A DNA stretch of 64,000 bases from Amycolatopsis oliviviridis (lineage in GTDB: Bacteria > Actinomycetota > Actinomycetes > Mycobacteriales > Pseudonocardiaceae). Within the stretch, counting starts at the first letter, position 1, and each line of letters begins with the position of its first letter. Made by a program: the position numbers and the translations under genes. The notes under the pieces were generated by a model. The model was not told the origin of the DNA. It worked only from the letters and a program-made list of their open reading frames with translations, and searched no databases. Below, one piece after another: positions 33,202-42,262 of this stretch. Location of the stretch: the NCBI RefSeq assembly GCF_014654365.1, contig NZ_BNAY01000013.1:100931-164930 (forward strand). The letters are read 5' to 3'.

Positions 33202-34602
33202 TTACCGCTGTTGCCCGGTTGAAACCGGCGCCTGCCACGATCTCGTCCGCGAGGCCTCCCCGATGGCCTCGATCAGCAGGCGGGCGGCGGTGCCGACCGA
33301 GCTGTCGGAGAGGTTGCCGTAACCGAGGACGAGCCCGGGCGCTCTGGGGGTTGCCCGGTAGTCGTCGAGATCGGCCACGCGTAATCCCTTGACCGCCGCC
33401 CGCCGCACCACCTCGGCCGCCGAGCCGCCCGGCAGGTCCAGCACGAGGTGCAGACCGGCCGCGACGCCGGACACCGGCAGCGGGCCGAGCGCGTCCACCA
33501 GCGCGTCGCGCCGGGCCCGGTAACGCCGCCGGGCCGCGCGCAGATGCCGGTCGTAGGAGCCGCGTTCGAGGAAGGCCGCGAACGCCAGCTGCTCCAGCGC
33601 GGGCGGGGTCGGCGAGGGGTCGACCAGCTCGGTCCACTGTGGAGGCAGGGCGTACCAGCCGAGGCCGAGCGCGGGACTGAGTGTCTTGCTGACCGAACCG
33701 AGCAGCGCGACCCGCGCCGGTTCCATGCCCTGCACGGTCCCGACCGGACGCCGGTCGTAGCGGAACTCGGCGTCGTAGTCGTCCTCGATGATCAGGCCGT
33801 CGACGTCGCGCGCCCAGCTCAGCAGCCCGGCGCGGCGGGTGGGGGAGAGGACGGTGCCGGTGGGGAACTGGTGCGCCGGGGTCACGAGGACGGCGCGGGT
33901 GCCGGACGGGATCTCGTCGACGCGCAGGCCGTCTTCGTCGACCGGGACGCCGACCACGTCGAGTCCGGCGCGCGTCGCGACGCGCCGCAAGGTCTGCCAG
34001 CCGGGTTCCTCGGCCGCGACGCGGGTGATCCCGGCCGCGAGCAGCGCGCGGCAGACGCGGCCGAACCCGTCGGTGACGCCGGACGAGATCCGCACGTCGT
34101 CGACGACGGCTCCCCGGCAGCGGCGGAGGTGGTCGGCGAGCACGGCGCGCAGCCGCGGATGTCCGCCGGGGACGGGGTAGCCGAACTCGCCGTGGGGCGC
34201 GTTCGCGAGGATCTCGCGGACCGCCTCCGCCCAGCGTCGCCGGGGGAAGTGCCGCAGGTCGGGCAGGCCGGGCGCGAGGTCGATCTCCGGTGGGGCGGCT
34301 TTGCCCGGGACGGGCTTCGCGGGCTCGCCGCCCGACGCCGACCAGCGCACGACGGTGCCCGAGCCGGTGCGCGCGGCGAGATAGCCCTCCGCGATCAGCT
34401 GCTCGTACGCCTGCGTGATCACCCAGCGGGAGAAGCCCAGATCAGCGGCGAGGGTGCGGCTGGGCGGCAGCGCGGCGCCGGAGCCGAGCGTACCTTCGCG
34501 GATCACCGTGCGGAGCGCCCTGGTGAGCCGCTCGTGCCGGGGACCCGGCCCGGAGAGGTCGAGGAGCACGTCCCAAGCCAGATTGGTCTGGGAATTCATC
34601 AT
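33202..34602 (-). CDS. MocR-type regulator (GntR HTH plus aminotransferase-like domain)
   Basis: A 466-residue MocR/PdxR-class protein. GntR winged helix at residues about 15-85 (GAALPPSRTLAADLGFSRWV), then a fold I PLP domain with the Schiff-base lysine in LGSVSKTLSPALG and the IIEDDYDAEFRYD motif. Such regulators sense PLP-linked amino compounds and usually control a divergent gene; here that is the aldo-keto reductase at 34650, across 47 bp. Confidence 0.9.
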   Translation of the reverse strand: MMNSQTNLAWDVLLDLSGPGPRHERLTRALRTVIREGTLGSGAALPPSRTLAADLGFSRWVITQAYEQLIAEGYLAARTGSGTVVRWSASGGEPAKPVPGKAAPPEIDLAPGLPDLRHFPRRRWAEAVREILANAPHGEFGYPVPGGHPRLRAVLADHLRRCRGAVVDDVRISSGVTDGFGRVCRALLAAGITRVAAEEPGWQTLRRVATRAGLDVVGVPVDEDGLRVDEIPSGTRAVLVTPAHQFPTGTVLSPTRRAGLLSWARDVDGLIIEDDYDAEFRYDRRPVGTVQGMEPARVALLGSVSKTLSPALGLGWYALPPQWTELVDPSPTPPALEQLAFAAFLERGSYDRHLRAARRRYRARRDALVDALGPLPVSGVAAGLHLVLDLPGGSAAEVVRRAAVKGLRVADLDDYRATPRAPGLVLGYGNLSDSSVGTAARLLIEAIGEASRTRSWQAPVSTGQQR

Positions 34603-34639
34603 GCGAATGGACTGTAGTACCGGACCGATCTCGACATAA

Positions 34640-34649
34640 GGTCTAGACC
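34640..34649. promoter_or_regulatory. GGTCTAGACC palindrome at the aldo-keto reductase start
   Basis: A perfect 10-bp palindrome directly touching the ATG at 34650, equal to the core of the DasR element. GntR-family relatives recognise similar dyads, so the adjacent MocR protein is an equally good candidate. The position implies control of a leaderless or nearly leaderless transcript. Confidence 0.5.
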
Positions 34650-35654
34650 ATGGAAAAGGTGGAGCTCGGCCGGACCGGCCGGAAAGTCAGCCAGGTCTCG
34701 CTCGGGTGCATGACGATGGGCACCGCCACCGACGAGCGGACCTCGGCGCGGATCCTGGACGCCTACCTCGACGACGGCGGCGACTTCCTCGACACCGCGA
34801 ACTGCTACTCGTGGTGGGTACCCGGCGCGGCGGGCGGGGAGAGCGAAGAGCTGCTCGGGAAACTGCTGAAAGGCAGGCGGGACAAGGTCTTCCTCGCGAC
34901 GAAGGGGTCGGCCGCGGTCGCCGACGCCGACAGCGCGCGCAAGGGGTACCACGAGGACGGCAGCGCGGACTGGGACTACATCGGACGGCATTTCGAGGGC
35001 GCCGGTGGCGACGTGATCCGGCGCGCCGTCGACGAAAGCCTGCGGCGGCTCGGGACCGACCACATCGACCTGTACTACGTCCACGTCGACGACCGGGCGA
35101 CCCCGCTGGAGGAGACGCTGTCCGCGCTCGACGGGATCGTCCGCGCGGGGAAGGTCCGCCACATCGGCTGGAGCAACGTCCGCTCGTGGCGGCTGGAGCG
35201 GATCCGCGCGCTCGCGGAACGGAACGGATGGGCGTCGCCGGTGGCCGTCCAGCTGCAGCACTCGTACCTGCGGCCGGTGGCCGATTCGGCGTCGCTGGCC
35301 ACCGGGGACATGCTCGATTTCCTGCGGGGCAACGAAGACATCGCGCTCGCCGCGTACTCGTCGATCCTGCGCGGGATCTACGACGACTCCGCGCGGCGGC
35401 TCGCGCACCCCGTCTGGCAGACCTACGCCGGACCGGACGGCGAGGCGCGGATGGCCGCGATCGACGCCGTGGCGCGGGAAGCGGGGGCGACCGGGAACCA
35501 GGTCGCGCTGACGTGGCTGCTGCGGCAGACGTCGCCGCGGGTGCTGCCGCTCATCGGGCCGCGGACGTGGGAACACTACGAGGCGATCCGGCCGGCTTTC
35601 ACGCTGGAACTGGACGCGTCGCAGCTGGCGGCCCTGGACGGCGCCGGCGCGTGA
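34650..35654 (+). CDS. Aldo-keto reductase
   Basis: A 334-residue AKR with TIM-barrel motifs: FLDTANCYSWW (Asp/Tyr), FLATKG (Lys), DLYYVHVDD (His) and the C-terminal LPLIGPRTWEHY cofactor loop. NADPH-dependent carbonyl reduction is expected; substrate unknown. Divergent from and probably controlled by the MocR regulator. Ends before a palindromic terminator. Confidence 0.9.
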   Translation: MEKVELGRTGRKVSQVSLGCMTMGTATDERTSARILDAYLDDGGDFLDTANCYSWWVPGAAGGESEELLGKLLKGRRDKVFLATKGSAAVADADSARKGYHEDGSADWDYIGRHFEGAGGDVIRRAVDESLRRLGTDHIDLYYVHVDDRATPLEETLSALDGIVRAGKVRHIGWSNVRSWRLERIRALAERNGWASPVAVQLQHSYLRPVADSASLATGDMLDFLRGNEDIALAAYSSILRGIYDDSARRLAHPVWQTYAGPDGEARMAAIDAVAREAGATGNQVALTWLLRQTSPRVLPLIGPRTWEHYEAIRPAFTLELDASQLAALDGAGA

Positions 35655-35663
35655 TCCCCTTGT

Positions 35664-35686
35664 CGCGTTTAGTCCTCTGAATGCGG
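35664..35686. repeat. Family A palindrome, single copy
   Basis: CGCGTTTAGTCCTCTGAATG followed by CGG, 9 bp after the aldo-keto reductase stop. Confidence 0.75.
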
Positions 35687-35705
35687 TCGTGGAGTCGTCA
35701 CAGCG

Positions 35706-35760
35706 TGCAATGAAGGGGCCTTTCATGGCAAATTTCGCTATGAAAGGCCCCTTCATTGCA
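35706..35760. terminator. Bidirectional terminator, perfect 21-bp stem
   Basis: Arms 35706-35726 and 35740-35760 (TGCAATGAAGGGGCCTTTCA..) with a 13-nt loop, between the convergent aldo-keto reductase and epoxide hydrolase genes. Confidence 0.85.
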
Positions 35761-35770
35761 GTTTCTGGGG

Positions 35771-36928
35771 TCAGGCCAGCTTGCGGAAGAAGTCCCGGAG
35801 GTCACCCAGCAGCAGGTCCGGCGCGTCCTGCGTCGCCCAGTGGCTGCCGCGGTCGAATTCCTGCCACGACACGATGTTCGTGTGGTCCCGCTCGGCGAAC
35901 CGGCGCAGCGGGCGGAAGTCGTAGGCGAAGCTCGCCAGCCCGGTCGGCGCGGTCGTCGGCTCCGCCGGGTGCTCGGTGTGCTTGTCCTCGTAGTAGAACC
36001 GCGCCGCCGACGCCGCCGTGTTCGTCAGCCAGTACAGCGTGGCGTTGGTGAGCACGTGGTCGTCGCTCGTGCCCGACAGCAGCTGCGCGCTCCACGCCAG
36101 CTGCCCGGTCGGCGAGTCGGCCAGGGCGTGCGCGAGGTTCTGCGGCGCGCTCTCCTGGAGCTTCGCGTAACCGGACATGTCGTCGTTGAAGGTCTGGAGG
36201 AACTGCATGTACTCCAGTTCCTTCTCGGTCATGCCCTCGAACTCGGCCGGGTCGCCGCTGGGGAACGAGAACAGCTGCGTGACGTGCACGCCGATGACGT
36301 GCTCGGCGTCGGCGCGGCCCATCTCGGGGGCGACGAACGAACCGGCGTCGTTCCCGTGCGTGCCGTACCGCTCGTAGCCCAGCCGCCGCATCAGCTCGGC
36401 CCACGCCTTCGCGGTGCGGTACCGGTTCCAGCCCTTCTCGCGGGTGGCGCCCGAGAAACCGAACCCGGGCAGTGACGGGATCACCACGTGGAACGCGTCG
36501 GCCGCGTCGCCGCCGTGGGAACGCGGGTCGGTCAGCTGGTCGACGAGGTCGAGATACTCGAAGACCGAGTTCGGCCAGCCGTGCGTGAGGATCAGCGGCG
36601 TCGCGTCCGGCTCGGGCGAGCGGACGTGCAGGAAGTGGACGTTCTGCCCGTCGATCTCGGTGGTGAACTGCGGGTACTGGTTGAGCTTCGCCTCCCACTT
36701 CCGCCAGTCGTAGCCCTCGCGCCAGTAGGCGACCAGGCGCTGCACGTAGTCCAAGGGCACGCCGTACTCCCAGCCCGGCGTGACCGGTCCACGCTGCACC
36801 CCGTCGGTCACCTGGTCGGCGGGCAGTTCGTTCGCCCAGCGGACCTTGGCGAGACGGTCGGCCAGATCGTCCAATTCGGACTGGGGGATGTCGGCGCGGA
36901 AGGGTCTGATCTCTGTGTTCTCGTTCAT
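35771..36928 (-). CDS. Epoxide hydrolase (alpha/beta fold)
   Basis: A 385-residue microsomal-type epoxide hydrolase: N-terminal EHN domain (IPQSELDDLADRLAKVRWAN), oxyanion motif THGWPNS, nucleophile region THGNDAGS (Asp in GNDAG) and late FDRGSHWA (His). ATG 36928 is chosen since conservation starts at NTEIRPFR; an upstream ATG at 36958 lies inside an inverted repeat. It opens epoxides with water. Divergent from a WYL regulator with a shared operator, which probably represses it. Confidence 0.9.
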   Translation of the reverse strand: MNENTEIRPFRADIPQSELDDLADRLAKVRWANELPADQVTDGVQRGPVTPGWEYGVPLDYVQRLVAYWREGYDWRKWEAKLNQYPQFTTEIDGQNVHFLHVRSPEPDATPLILTHGWPNSVFEYLDLVDQLTDPRSHGGDAADAFHVVIPSLPGFGFSGATREKGWNRYRTAKAWAELMRRLGYERYGTHGNDAGSFVAPEMGRADAEHVIGVHVTQLFSFPSGDPAEFEGMTEKELEYMQFLQTFNDDMSGYAKLQESAPQNLAHALADSPTGQLAWSAQLLSGTSDDHVLTNATLYWLTNTAASAARFYYEDKHTEHPAEPTTAPTGLASFAYDFRPLRRFAERDHTNIVSWQEFDRGSHWATQDAPDLLLGDLRDFFRKLA

Positions 36929-36944
36929 GAGACCAAGGTAAGCT

Positions 36945-36973
36945 TCCATTAGGAACATCTCGTTCCTAATGGA
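36945..36973. promoter_or_regulatory. Operator between epoxide hydrolase and WYL regulator
   Basis: TCCATTAGGAAC-ATCTC-GTTCCTAATGGA, perfect 12-bp arms, 17 bp from both probable start codons. AT-richer than its surroundings. Strong candidate binding site for the WYL regulator. Confidence 0.85.
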
Positions 36974-36989
36974 GAGGCAGTCTGAAAAA

Positions 36990-37946
36990 ATGTTGGAAAC
37001 TTCGGCAAGGCTGCTCCGTCTGCTCTCCCTTTTGCAGACTCCCCGTGACTGGACCGGCACTGAACTGGCAGAACGCCTCGAAGTGAGCTCCCGGACGGTC
37101 CGCAACGACGTCGAGCGCCTGCGCGCGCTCGGGTACCCGGTGAACGCGACCCGCGGGTCCGTCGGCGGCTACCGTCTCGGCGCGGGCGCAGACCTGCCGC
37201 CGCTGCTGCTGGACGACGAGGAGGCCGTCGCCGTCGCGATAGGACTCCGCACCGCGGCCGGCGGCACCATCGCCGGTGTCGAGGAGACGTCGCTGCGCGC
37301 GCTCGCGAAACTGGAGCAGGTGCTGCCGTCGAGGCTGAGGCGCCGCGTCAACGCGCTGCAGGCGTACACGGTCCCGGTGCCCAGGGACGAACCAGGCCCG
37401 CGCGTCGACGCGAAGACGCTCACCGTGCTGACGGCCTGCTGCCGGGATCACGAGGTGCTGAGGTTCGGCTACCGGAGCCACGACGGTTCGGAGAGCGTCC
37501 GCAAGGTCGAGCCGTACCGCCTGGTCAACTGGGGACGCCGCTGGTACCTGGTCGCGTGGGACCTCGACCGCGGCGACTGGCGCACGTACCGCGTCGACAG
37601 GCTGAACCCGCGCGTCCCGATCGGACCCCGGTTCACCCCGCGCGACCTGCCCGAGGACGTCACGGACCGGGTGCGGCGCGGGGTGTCGTCGGCGGCTTGG
37701 CGGTACCGGGCCGACGTCGTCGTGCACGCGCCGGCCGAGGAGGTGTCCGCGCGGATCAACCCGGCCGTCGGCACCGTGGAGGCCATCGACGCGAGCAGCT
37801 GCGTGCTGCACACCGGCGCCGACAGCATCGAGACACTGGCCGTCCATTTAGGACTGCTCAACCACCCTTTCCGGGTCACCGAACCCCCGCAGTTAGTCGA
37901 CTACCTGCGCACACTGGCCGACCGGTATCGCGACGCCACCGGGTAG
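36990..37946 (+). CDS. DeoR/YafY-type HTH regulator with WYL domain
   Basis: A 318-residue regulator: HTH_11 at the N-terminus (ETSARLLRLLSLLQ, ELAERLEVSSRTVRNDVERL) and a WYL domain near residues 145-200 (LRFGYRSHDGS, RWYLVAWDL, TYRVDRL). ATG 36990 starts exactly where homologues start; ATG 36969 lies inside the operator. WYL domains sense ligands, often nucleic acids or small molecules. It should repress the divergent epoxide hydrolase and itself. Confidence 0.9.
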   Translation: MLETSARLLRLLSLLQTPRDWTGTELAERLEVSSRTVRNDVERLRALGYPVNATRGSVGGYRLGAGADLPPLLLDDEEAVAVAIGLRTAAGGTIAGVEETSLRALAKLEQVLPSRLRRRVNALQAYTVPVPRDEPGPRVDAKTLTVLTACCRDHEVLRFGYRSHDGSESVRKVEPYRLVNWGRRWYLVAWDLDRGDWRTYRVDRLNPRVPIGPRFTPRDLPEDVTDRVRRGVSSAAWRYRADVVVHAPAEEVSARINPAVGTVEAIDASSCVLHTGADSIETLAVHLGLLNHPFRVTEPPQLVDYLRTLADRYRDATG

Positions 37947-37951
37947 CCCCG

Positions 37952-37974
37952 CCGCGTTCGGTCCTCTGAATGCG
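37952..37974. repeat. Family A palindrome, single copy
   Basis: CCGCGTTCGGTCCTCTGAAT then GCG, between the convergent WYL and sulfatase-like genes, 6 bp after one stop and 6 bp before the other; a short terminator is possible. Confidence 0.7.
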
Positions 37975-37979
37975 AGGGA

Positions 37980-39641
37980 TCAGTGCGCGAAGGTGGTCAG
38001 GAACCGGTCCCGGAACGTGTCCATTCGCGACACCGGCGCGTTCCGGTCCGGGTGCAGGCCGTCCTGCCAGTTCCAGCCGGCGATCTTGTCGAGCACGGCC
38101 TTGTCCCGCGTGACGACGCTGATCGGCACGTCACGATCCGCGCCCGCCCCGGCGACGATCGGGTTCGGCTGGTGGTCGCCCAGGAAGACGAGCACGAGGT
38201 CGTCGTCCCCATAGGTCTCGACGTACGAGATGAGTGAATTCAGCGAGTAGGCGATCGAGTCGCCGTACGCGGCGCGCACCTTCGCGGGGTCGGTGAAGAC
38301 CTCGTCGGGCGTTTTCCCTTGCGACGGCATGGGGTTGTAGACCGAACCGTCGCCGACGGCGGTCCAGTCGACCATGCGGGGGAGCGGCGTCCACGGCCAG
38401 TGACTGGTGACGAGGTCGATCTCCGCCATCAGCGGCGGGTGATCAGGCTTCGAGCGTTCGGCGCGCTGGAAAGCCGAAAGCGTGAACTGGTCCGGCATCG
38501 TGGCGTACGAGAACGGCGGGCCGTGATATCCGATGGTGCGTGAGTCGTAGTAGCGGTCGTAGCCGTAGACCTTGCCCTCCGGCCAGTCCTCCGTATGCGC
38601 CGGAACGACGCCGACGGTCTGCCAGCCCGCGCGCTTGAACGCGCCGCCGAGAGTGAACCGGTCGGTCTTCACGAAGTCGTCGTAGCGGTGCTGGCTGTCG
38701 ACCCAGACCCCGGACTGGAGCGTGGAGTGCGCCAGCCAGCTTCCCGCGCTCGTCGTCGGCGACGTCAGGAACGCGCTGCGCGAGCCGTATCCGGCGGTCT
38801 TCAGTCGCGCGGTGCCGGCGTCGAGGACCGCGCCGACCTTGGGCGCGATGTCGGAGTCCTGGACGGCCACCCGCCCGTAGCTCTCGATGAAGGTGAACAG
38901 GACGTCCTTGCCGCGCAACGCGTTCAGCAGGCCGGACGCCGGGGTGTCGCGGAAGGCATCGGTGGCGACTTCCGTGCCGAAGGCCTCCCGGTCACGGATC
39001 CCGGCCCGCACCTGGCGGAGGTCTTCGTAGGCGAAGGCGGCCGTGCTGCGCGACGCGAGCGGCTGCCCCGGGGCGAGTTGCGCGCCGGACACCGCGCACC
39101 CGATCCAGACCACGCTGAGCACGGCGGTCACCCTGGTCGACGCGGTACGCCGCCCCGCCACCACCCGGCTCAGCCGCAGCGTCGCCAGCGCCATCGCCAC
39201 GATCACGACGACCGCCAGCAGCGTCAGCCCGAGGAACGACGCGATCGCGCCCGCCCGGCCGATCGACGTGCCGAGCAGGTCGACGCCGTTGGCGAGGACA
39301 CCCCAGTCGAAAACCGGGTCGAACCGCCGGTTCAGCGCCAGCCCGAAACCGATGTCGATGGCCTTGACGACGGTCAGGAGCCCGAGGAGCGCCCCGGCGG
39401 ACACGGCCACGATCCGCTGGGCGCCGTCGCGTAGCAGCAGCACGACCGCCACCCCGAGCAGCGCCTCGACCGGCAGCCGCACGAAGGCTTCCGGGGTGAG
39501 CCGGTCGAGGTCGTCCGGCGCGAGCAGGGCGAACAGCACGAGGACGGCGGACAGCGTGGTCACCGCGCTGGACGCGATTTCGCGGGCGGCCGTCCGGTCG
39601 CCCGGCAGGCCAGCCAGGGCGGGGCGCGTGAAAACCGACAA
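37980..39641 (-). CDS. Membrane sulfatase-like hydrolase/transferase
   Basis: A 553-residue protein with about five N-terminal membrane helices (residues 25-190) and an extracytoplasmic alkaline-phosphatase-fold domain. Features: DVLFTFIESYGR start of the catalytic domain, SPTTSAGSWLAHS (nucleophile Thr/Ser region, as in LTA synthase), PLMAEIDLVTSHWPW and LVFLGDHQPNP (metal-binding Asp-His). Related enzymes transfer or cleave phosphoglycerol or sulfate/phosphate esters at the cell surface; the substrate is unknown. Confidence 0.82.
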   Translation of the reverse strand: MSVFTRPALAGLPGDRTAAREIASSAVTTLSAVLVLFALLAPDDLDRLTPEAFVRLPVEALLGVAVVLLLRDGAQRIVAVSAGALLGLLTVVKAIDIGFGLALNRRFDPVFDWGVLANGVDLLGTSIGRAGAIASFLGLTLLAVVVIVAMALATLRLSRVVAGRRTASTRVTAVLSVVWIGCAVSGAQLAPGQPLASRSTAAFAYEDLRQVRAGIRDREAFGTEVATDAFRDTPASGLLNALRGKDVLFTFIESYGRVAVQDSDIAPKVGAVLDAGTARLKTAGYGSRSAFLTSPTTSAGSWLAHSTLQSGVWVDSQHRYDDFVKTDRFTLGGAFKRAGWQTVGVVPAHTEDWPEGKVYGYDRYYDSRTIGYHGPPFSYATMPDQFTLSAFQRAERSKPDHPPLMAEIDLVTSHWPWTPLPRMVDWTAVGDGSVYNPMPSQGKTPDEVFTDPAKVRAAYGDSIAYSLNSLISYVETYGDDDLVLVFLGDHQPNPIVAGAGADRDVPISVVTRDKAVLDKIAGWNWQDGLHPDRNAPVSRMDTFRDRFLTTFAH

Positions 39642-39727
39642 CGCAGGTGTCCTTCCGTGACCGACGCCGTCCCGGTGCGCGGGGGACGGACCCTCATCCG
39701 GTCACACGGACGGCGGGTGGCCGCGGT

Positions 39728-40873
39728 TCATCCCGATCGCCAGGTGCGCAGCGCCCACCACCAGCCGACCGTGTGCCGCACCTGTGTCCCGTTCTCGTCC
39801 TCCGACGGATCGAGCGAGGCTCCGGTGATCTCGCCGAGCCTGCCGAGCCGGTACCTGACGGTGTTCGCGTGGACGTGCAGCGCCGCGGCCGTCTGGTCGA
39901 GCCGCCGCCCGTGGTCGAGATAGGCCAGCGCGGTCGAGACGAGTTGCTCGTGGAAGGTGTCGCCTCGCGTCAGCGCGTTCAGAAGGGTGCCGTCGAGCAG
40001 CGCGGCGAGACCGGGCTGGGCGTCGAGCGCGGTCTCGACGGCCAGATCGGCCAGCGCGTGCGTACCGCGCCGTCGTTCCCGCGCGGCCGTCGGCAGGGCC
40101 ATCACGCACAGCGCGTGCGTTCCCCGCACCTCGGTGAGCGGGACGGCGGGCGAGACCACCATGAGCACGTCGTCCCCGAGCGCCGACGGGGCGGGAAGCC
40201 GTGGCGCCAGTCCGGTCAGCCGTCCGTCCACCAGGCCGAAGACCCCGCCTGTGCCGCCGAGCCGTCGCTCGACGACCCGCGCCTGGTACGGATCGGCGAC
40301 GTCGGACAGCAGGCAGTGGTAGCGCCCGTCCGGGTTCAGCCCGGTGTGCGCGACCTCCTCGGCCGACGGCACCGCCGGATCCCCGCCCAGCAACCGCCGC
40401 AGCACGCGGGCCCGGCTGTCGTGGACCGTGCCGGAGAGTTCGAGTTCGGCTTCGTGATAGCCCGCGACGACCTGCCGTTCGAGCGCGCGGGTGTTCCGGT
40501 CGAAGTCGACCAGCGCCGCCAGCATGACCCCGTCCGGGACCCCGGCGGCCTTGCCGCGTTCGACGGCGATCTCGACCGCGCGGCTGCGGCCCGCCTGCAC
40601 CCCGCGCAGGAGTGCGGCGATCGGCACGCCCTGGGCCGCGCGGTCGGCGCCGAGGACGGCCGCCGCGGCGTAGTCCTGCTCGCCGGTCCCGCCCGGCCGT
40701 TCGAAGGAGGCGAGCCCGGCGGCGAGCACGATCGCGACGTGCCGCCGGTTCTCGCTCACCGGCAACCGCGCGACTTCCGGTGCCTCCGTCCGGGCGGCCC
40801 GGACCACGTCGTCGACGACGTCGGCGTCGGCCGCCATCGCCCGCAGCACGTCGTGGAGGGACGGGTGCGCCAT
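39728..40873 (-). CDS. PucR-family transcriptional regulator
   Basis: A 381-residue regulator whose last ~60 residues are the PucR-type HTH (YLDHGRRLDQTAAALHVHAN, then TVRYRLGRLGEITG). The N-terminal part is an actinobacterial sensor domain without a known ligand. ATG 40873 is followed at once by conserved sequence. Divergent from a secreted YncE-like gene across 144 bp, its likely target. Confidence 0.87.
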   Translation of the reverse strand: MAHPSLHDVLRAMAADADVVDDVVRAARTEAPEVARLPVSENRRHVAIVLAAGLASFERPGGTGEQDYAAAAVLGADRAAQGVPIAALLRGVQAGRSRAVEIAVERGKAAGVPDGVMLAALVDFDRNTRALERQVVAGYHEAELELSGTVHDSRARVLRRLLGGDPAVPSAEEVAHTGLNPDGRYHCLLSDVADPYQARVVERRLGGTGGVFGLVDGRLTGLAPRLPAPSALGDDVLMVVSPAVPLTEVRGTHALCVMALPTAARERRRGTHALADLAVETALDAQPGLAALLDGTLLNALTRGDTFHEQLVSTALAYLDHGRRLDQTAAALHVHANTVRYRLGRLGEITGASLDPSEDENGTQVRHTVGWWWALRTWRSG

Positions 40874-40980
40874 CGCCACCGCCTTCCCGCGCGGATTGTG
40901 CCCGGTGCACAACGAAGCCGGCGGTTCTTGGCGACCGGCCCCTACCGAGGGTGTCCGGCCGGTTGGTTTCCTGTGAGCTA

Positions 40981-41011
40981 CCGAAAGGTAACAGGCCCTC
41001 GCCGAAAGGTA
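40981..41011. promoter_or_regulatory. Direct repeat CCGAAAGGTA upstream of YncE-like gene
   Basis: Two exact copies, 40981-40990 and 41002-41011, two helical turns apart. The second includes the ribosome site (GAAAGG, 7 bp before the ATG). The spacing on one DNA face suggests a regulator site, perhaps for the divergent PucR protein. Confidence 0.5.
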
Positions 41012-41017
41012 CGTGTG

Positions 41018-42253
41018 ATGCGGAAACGCCGGTTGCTGACCACCGTCCTCGTGACCTGCCTCGCCGCCGCGGCGCTGGGCGCCGCGCCCGCGGGAGCGAG
41101 CGCGGGCCTGCGGCAGGTGCTGTTCGTCGGCAACAACTGGGAGGGGACCGCGGACGTCATCGCGCCGTCGGGCGACTACGCGAAGATCGCGCGCGTCAAC
41201 ATGGTGCCGGACAAGGACGAACGGCTCGCCGAGATCTACCTGAACCCGATCAAGCTCGCGTTCTTCCTCGGCATCCGCAACGGCGTCGGGGAGGGACACG
41301 ACCAGCTCGTCGACGACCTCTACACAACGCCGGACGGCCGGTCGGTCGTCGCCTCCCGGCCGAGCTTCGCCGACGTCGTGTCGATCGACCTCACGAGCGG
41401 TCGCGTCAACTGGCGGTTCCCGGTGTCGGGTTTCCGCTCCGACCACATGGCCGTCTCACCGGACGGGCGCAGCATCGCGGTGTCCGCGTCGACCTCGAAC
41501 ACCGTCCACGTGCTCGACATCGAAACCGGGAAGCAGCTCGGGTCGTTCAAGACCGGCGACAAACCGCACGAGAACACCTACACCGACGGCGGCCGCTACC
41601 TGTGGAACAGCGCGATCGGCGAGGTGAACACCGCGCTCGACGCGCCGTGGCAGGACTTCACCAAGGGTGACCGGAAGCTCACCGTCGTCGACACGAAGAC
41701 CTTCCAGCAGGTGAAGGTGATCGACATGCGCGAGCGCCTGGACGCTTTCGGGCGGAGCGATCTCTCGGACGCCGTCCGGCCGGTGGCCTTCACCCCCGAC
41801 GAGTCGAAGCTGTACTTCCAGGTGTCCTTCTTCAACGGCCTCCTCGAATACGACGTCGCCACCGACCGGATCACGCGGTCGAAGACGCTGCCGAAGAACC
41901 CGGACACCAGCGAGGACCGGACGACCTGGGTCAACGACTCGCGGCACCACGGGCTGTCGATGAGCCCGGCGGGCGACAAGCTGTGCGTCGCCGGGACGAT
42001 GGACGACTACGCGACCATCGTGGACCGCGCGACGTTGCGGGAGGCGCGGCTCGTCACCGCCGCGAAGCCGTATTGGGCCACTGTGAACGGCGACGGAAAC
42101 CATTGCGTCATCTCGGAAAGCGGAGCGGACCAGGTGACCGCGATCGACTTCGCGACCGGCGCGAAGGTGAAGTCCGTCCCGGTCGGTGACCACCCGCAGC
42201 GGATCCGGATCGGCCACGTGCCCGACGGCTGGACCGGGCCCGCCGGCCGGTAA
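41018..42253 (+). CDS. Secreted YncE-like beta-propeller protein
   Basis: A 411-residue exported protein with signal peptide (MRKRRLLTTVLVTCLAAAAL.., cleavage near AGASA) and a seven-bladed YVTN/YncE propeller (TTPDGRSVVAS, AVSPDGRSIAVS, FTPDESKLYFQ, MSPAGDKLCVAG). No catalytic motif or lipobox. Such proteins bind ligands or partners outside the cell; the role is unknown. Confidence 0.88.
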   Translation: MRKRRLLTTVLVTCLAAAALGAAPAGASAGLRQVLFVGNNWEGTADVIAPSGDYAKIARVNMVPDKDERLAEIYLNPIKLAFFLGIRNGVGEGHDQLVDDLYTTPDGRSVVASRPSFADVVSIDLTSGRVNWRFPVSGFRSDHMAVSPDGRSIAVSASTSNTVHVLDIETGKQLGSFKTGDKPHENTYTDGGRYLWNSAIGEVNTALDAPWQDFTKGDRKLTVVDTKTFQQVKVIDMRERLDAFGRSDLSDAVRPVAFTPDESKLYFQVSFFNGLLEYDVATDRITRSKTLPKNPDTSEDRTTWVNDSRHHGLSMSPAGDKLCVAGTMDDYATIVDRATLREARLVTAAKPYWATVNGDGNHCVISESGADQVTAIDFATGAKVKSVPVGDHPQRIRIGHVPDGWTGPAGR

Positions 42254-42262
42254 TCTGCGCCG

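Noticed and set aside
30788..33322. 844-codon open frame on the plus strand
   Set aside because: Antisense to the AfsR-like gene; low-complexity RGR/AVQ composition.
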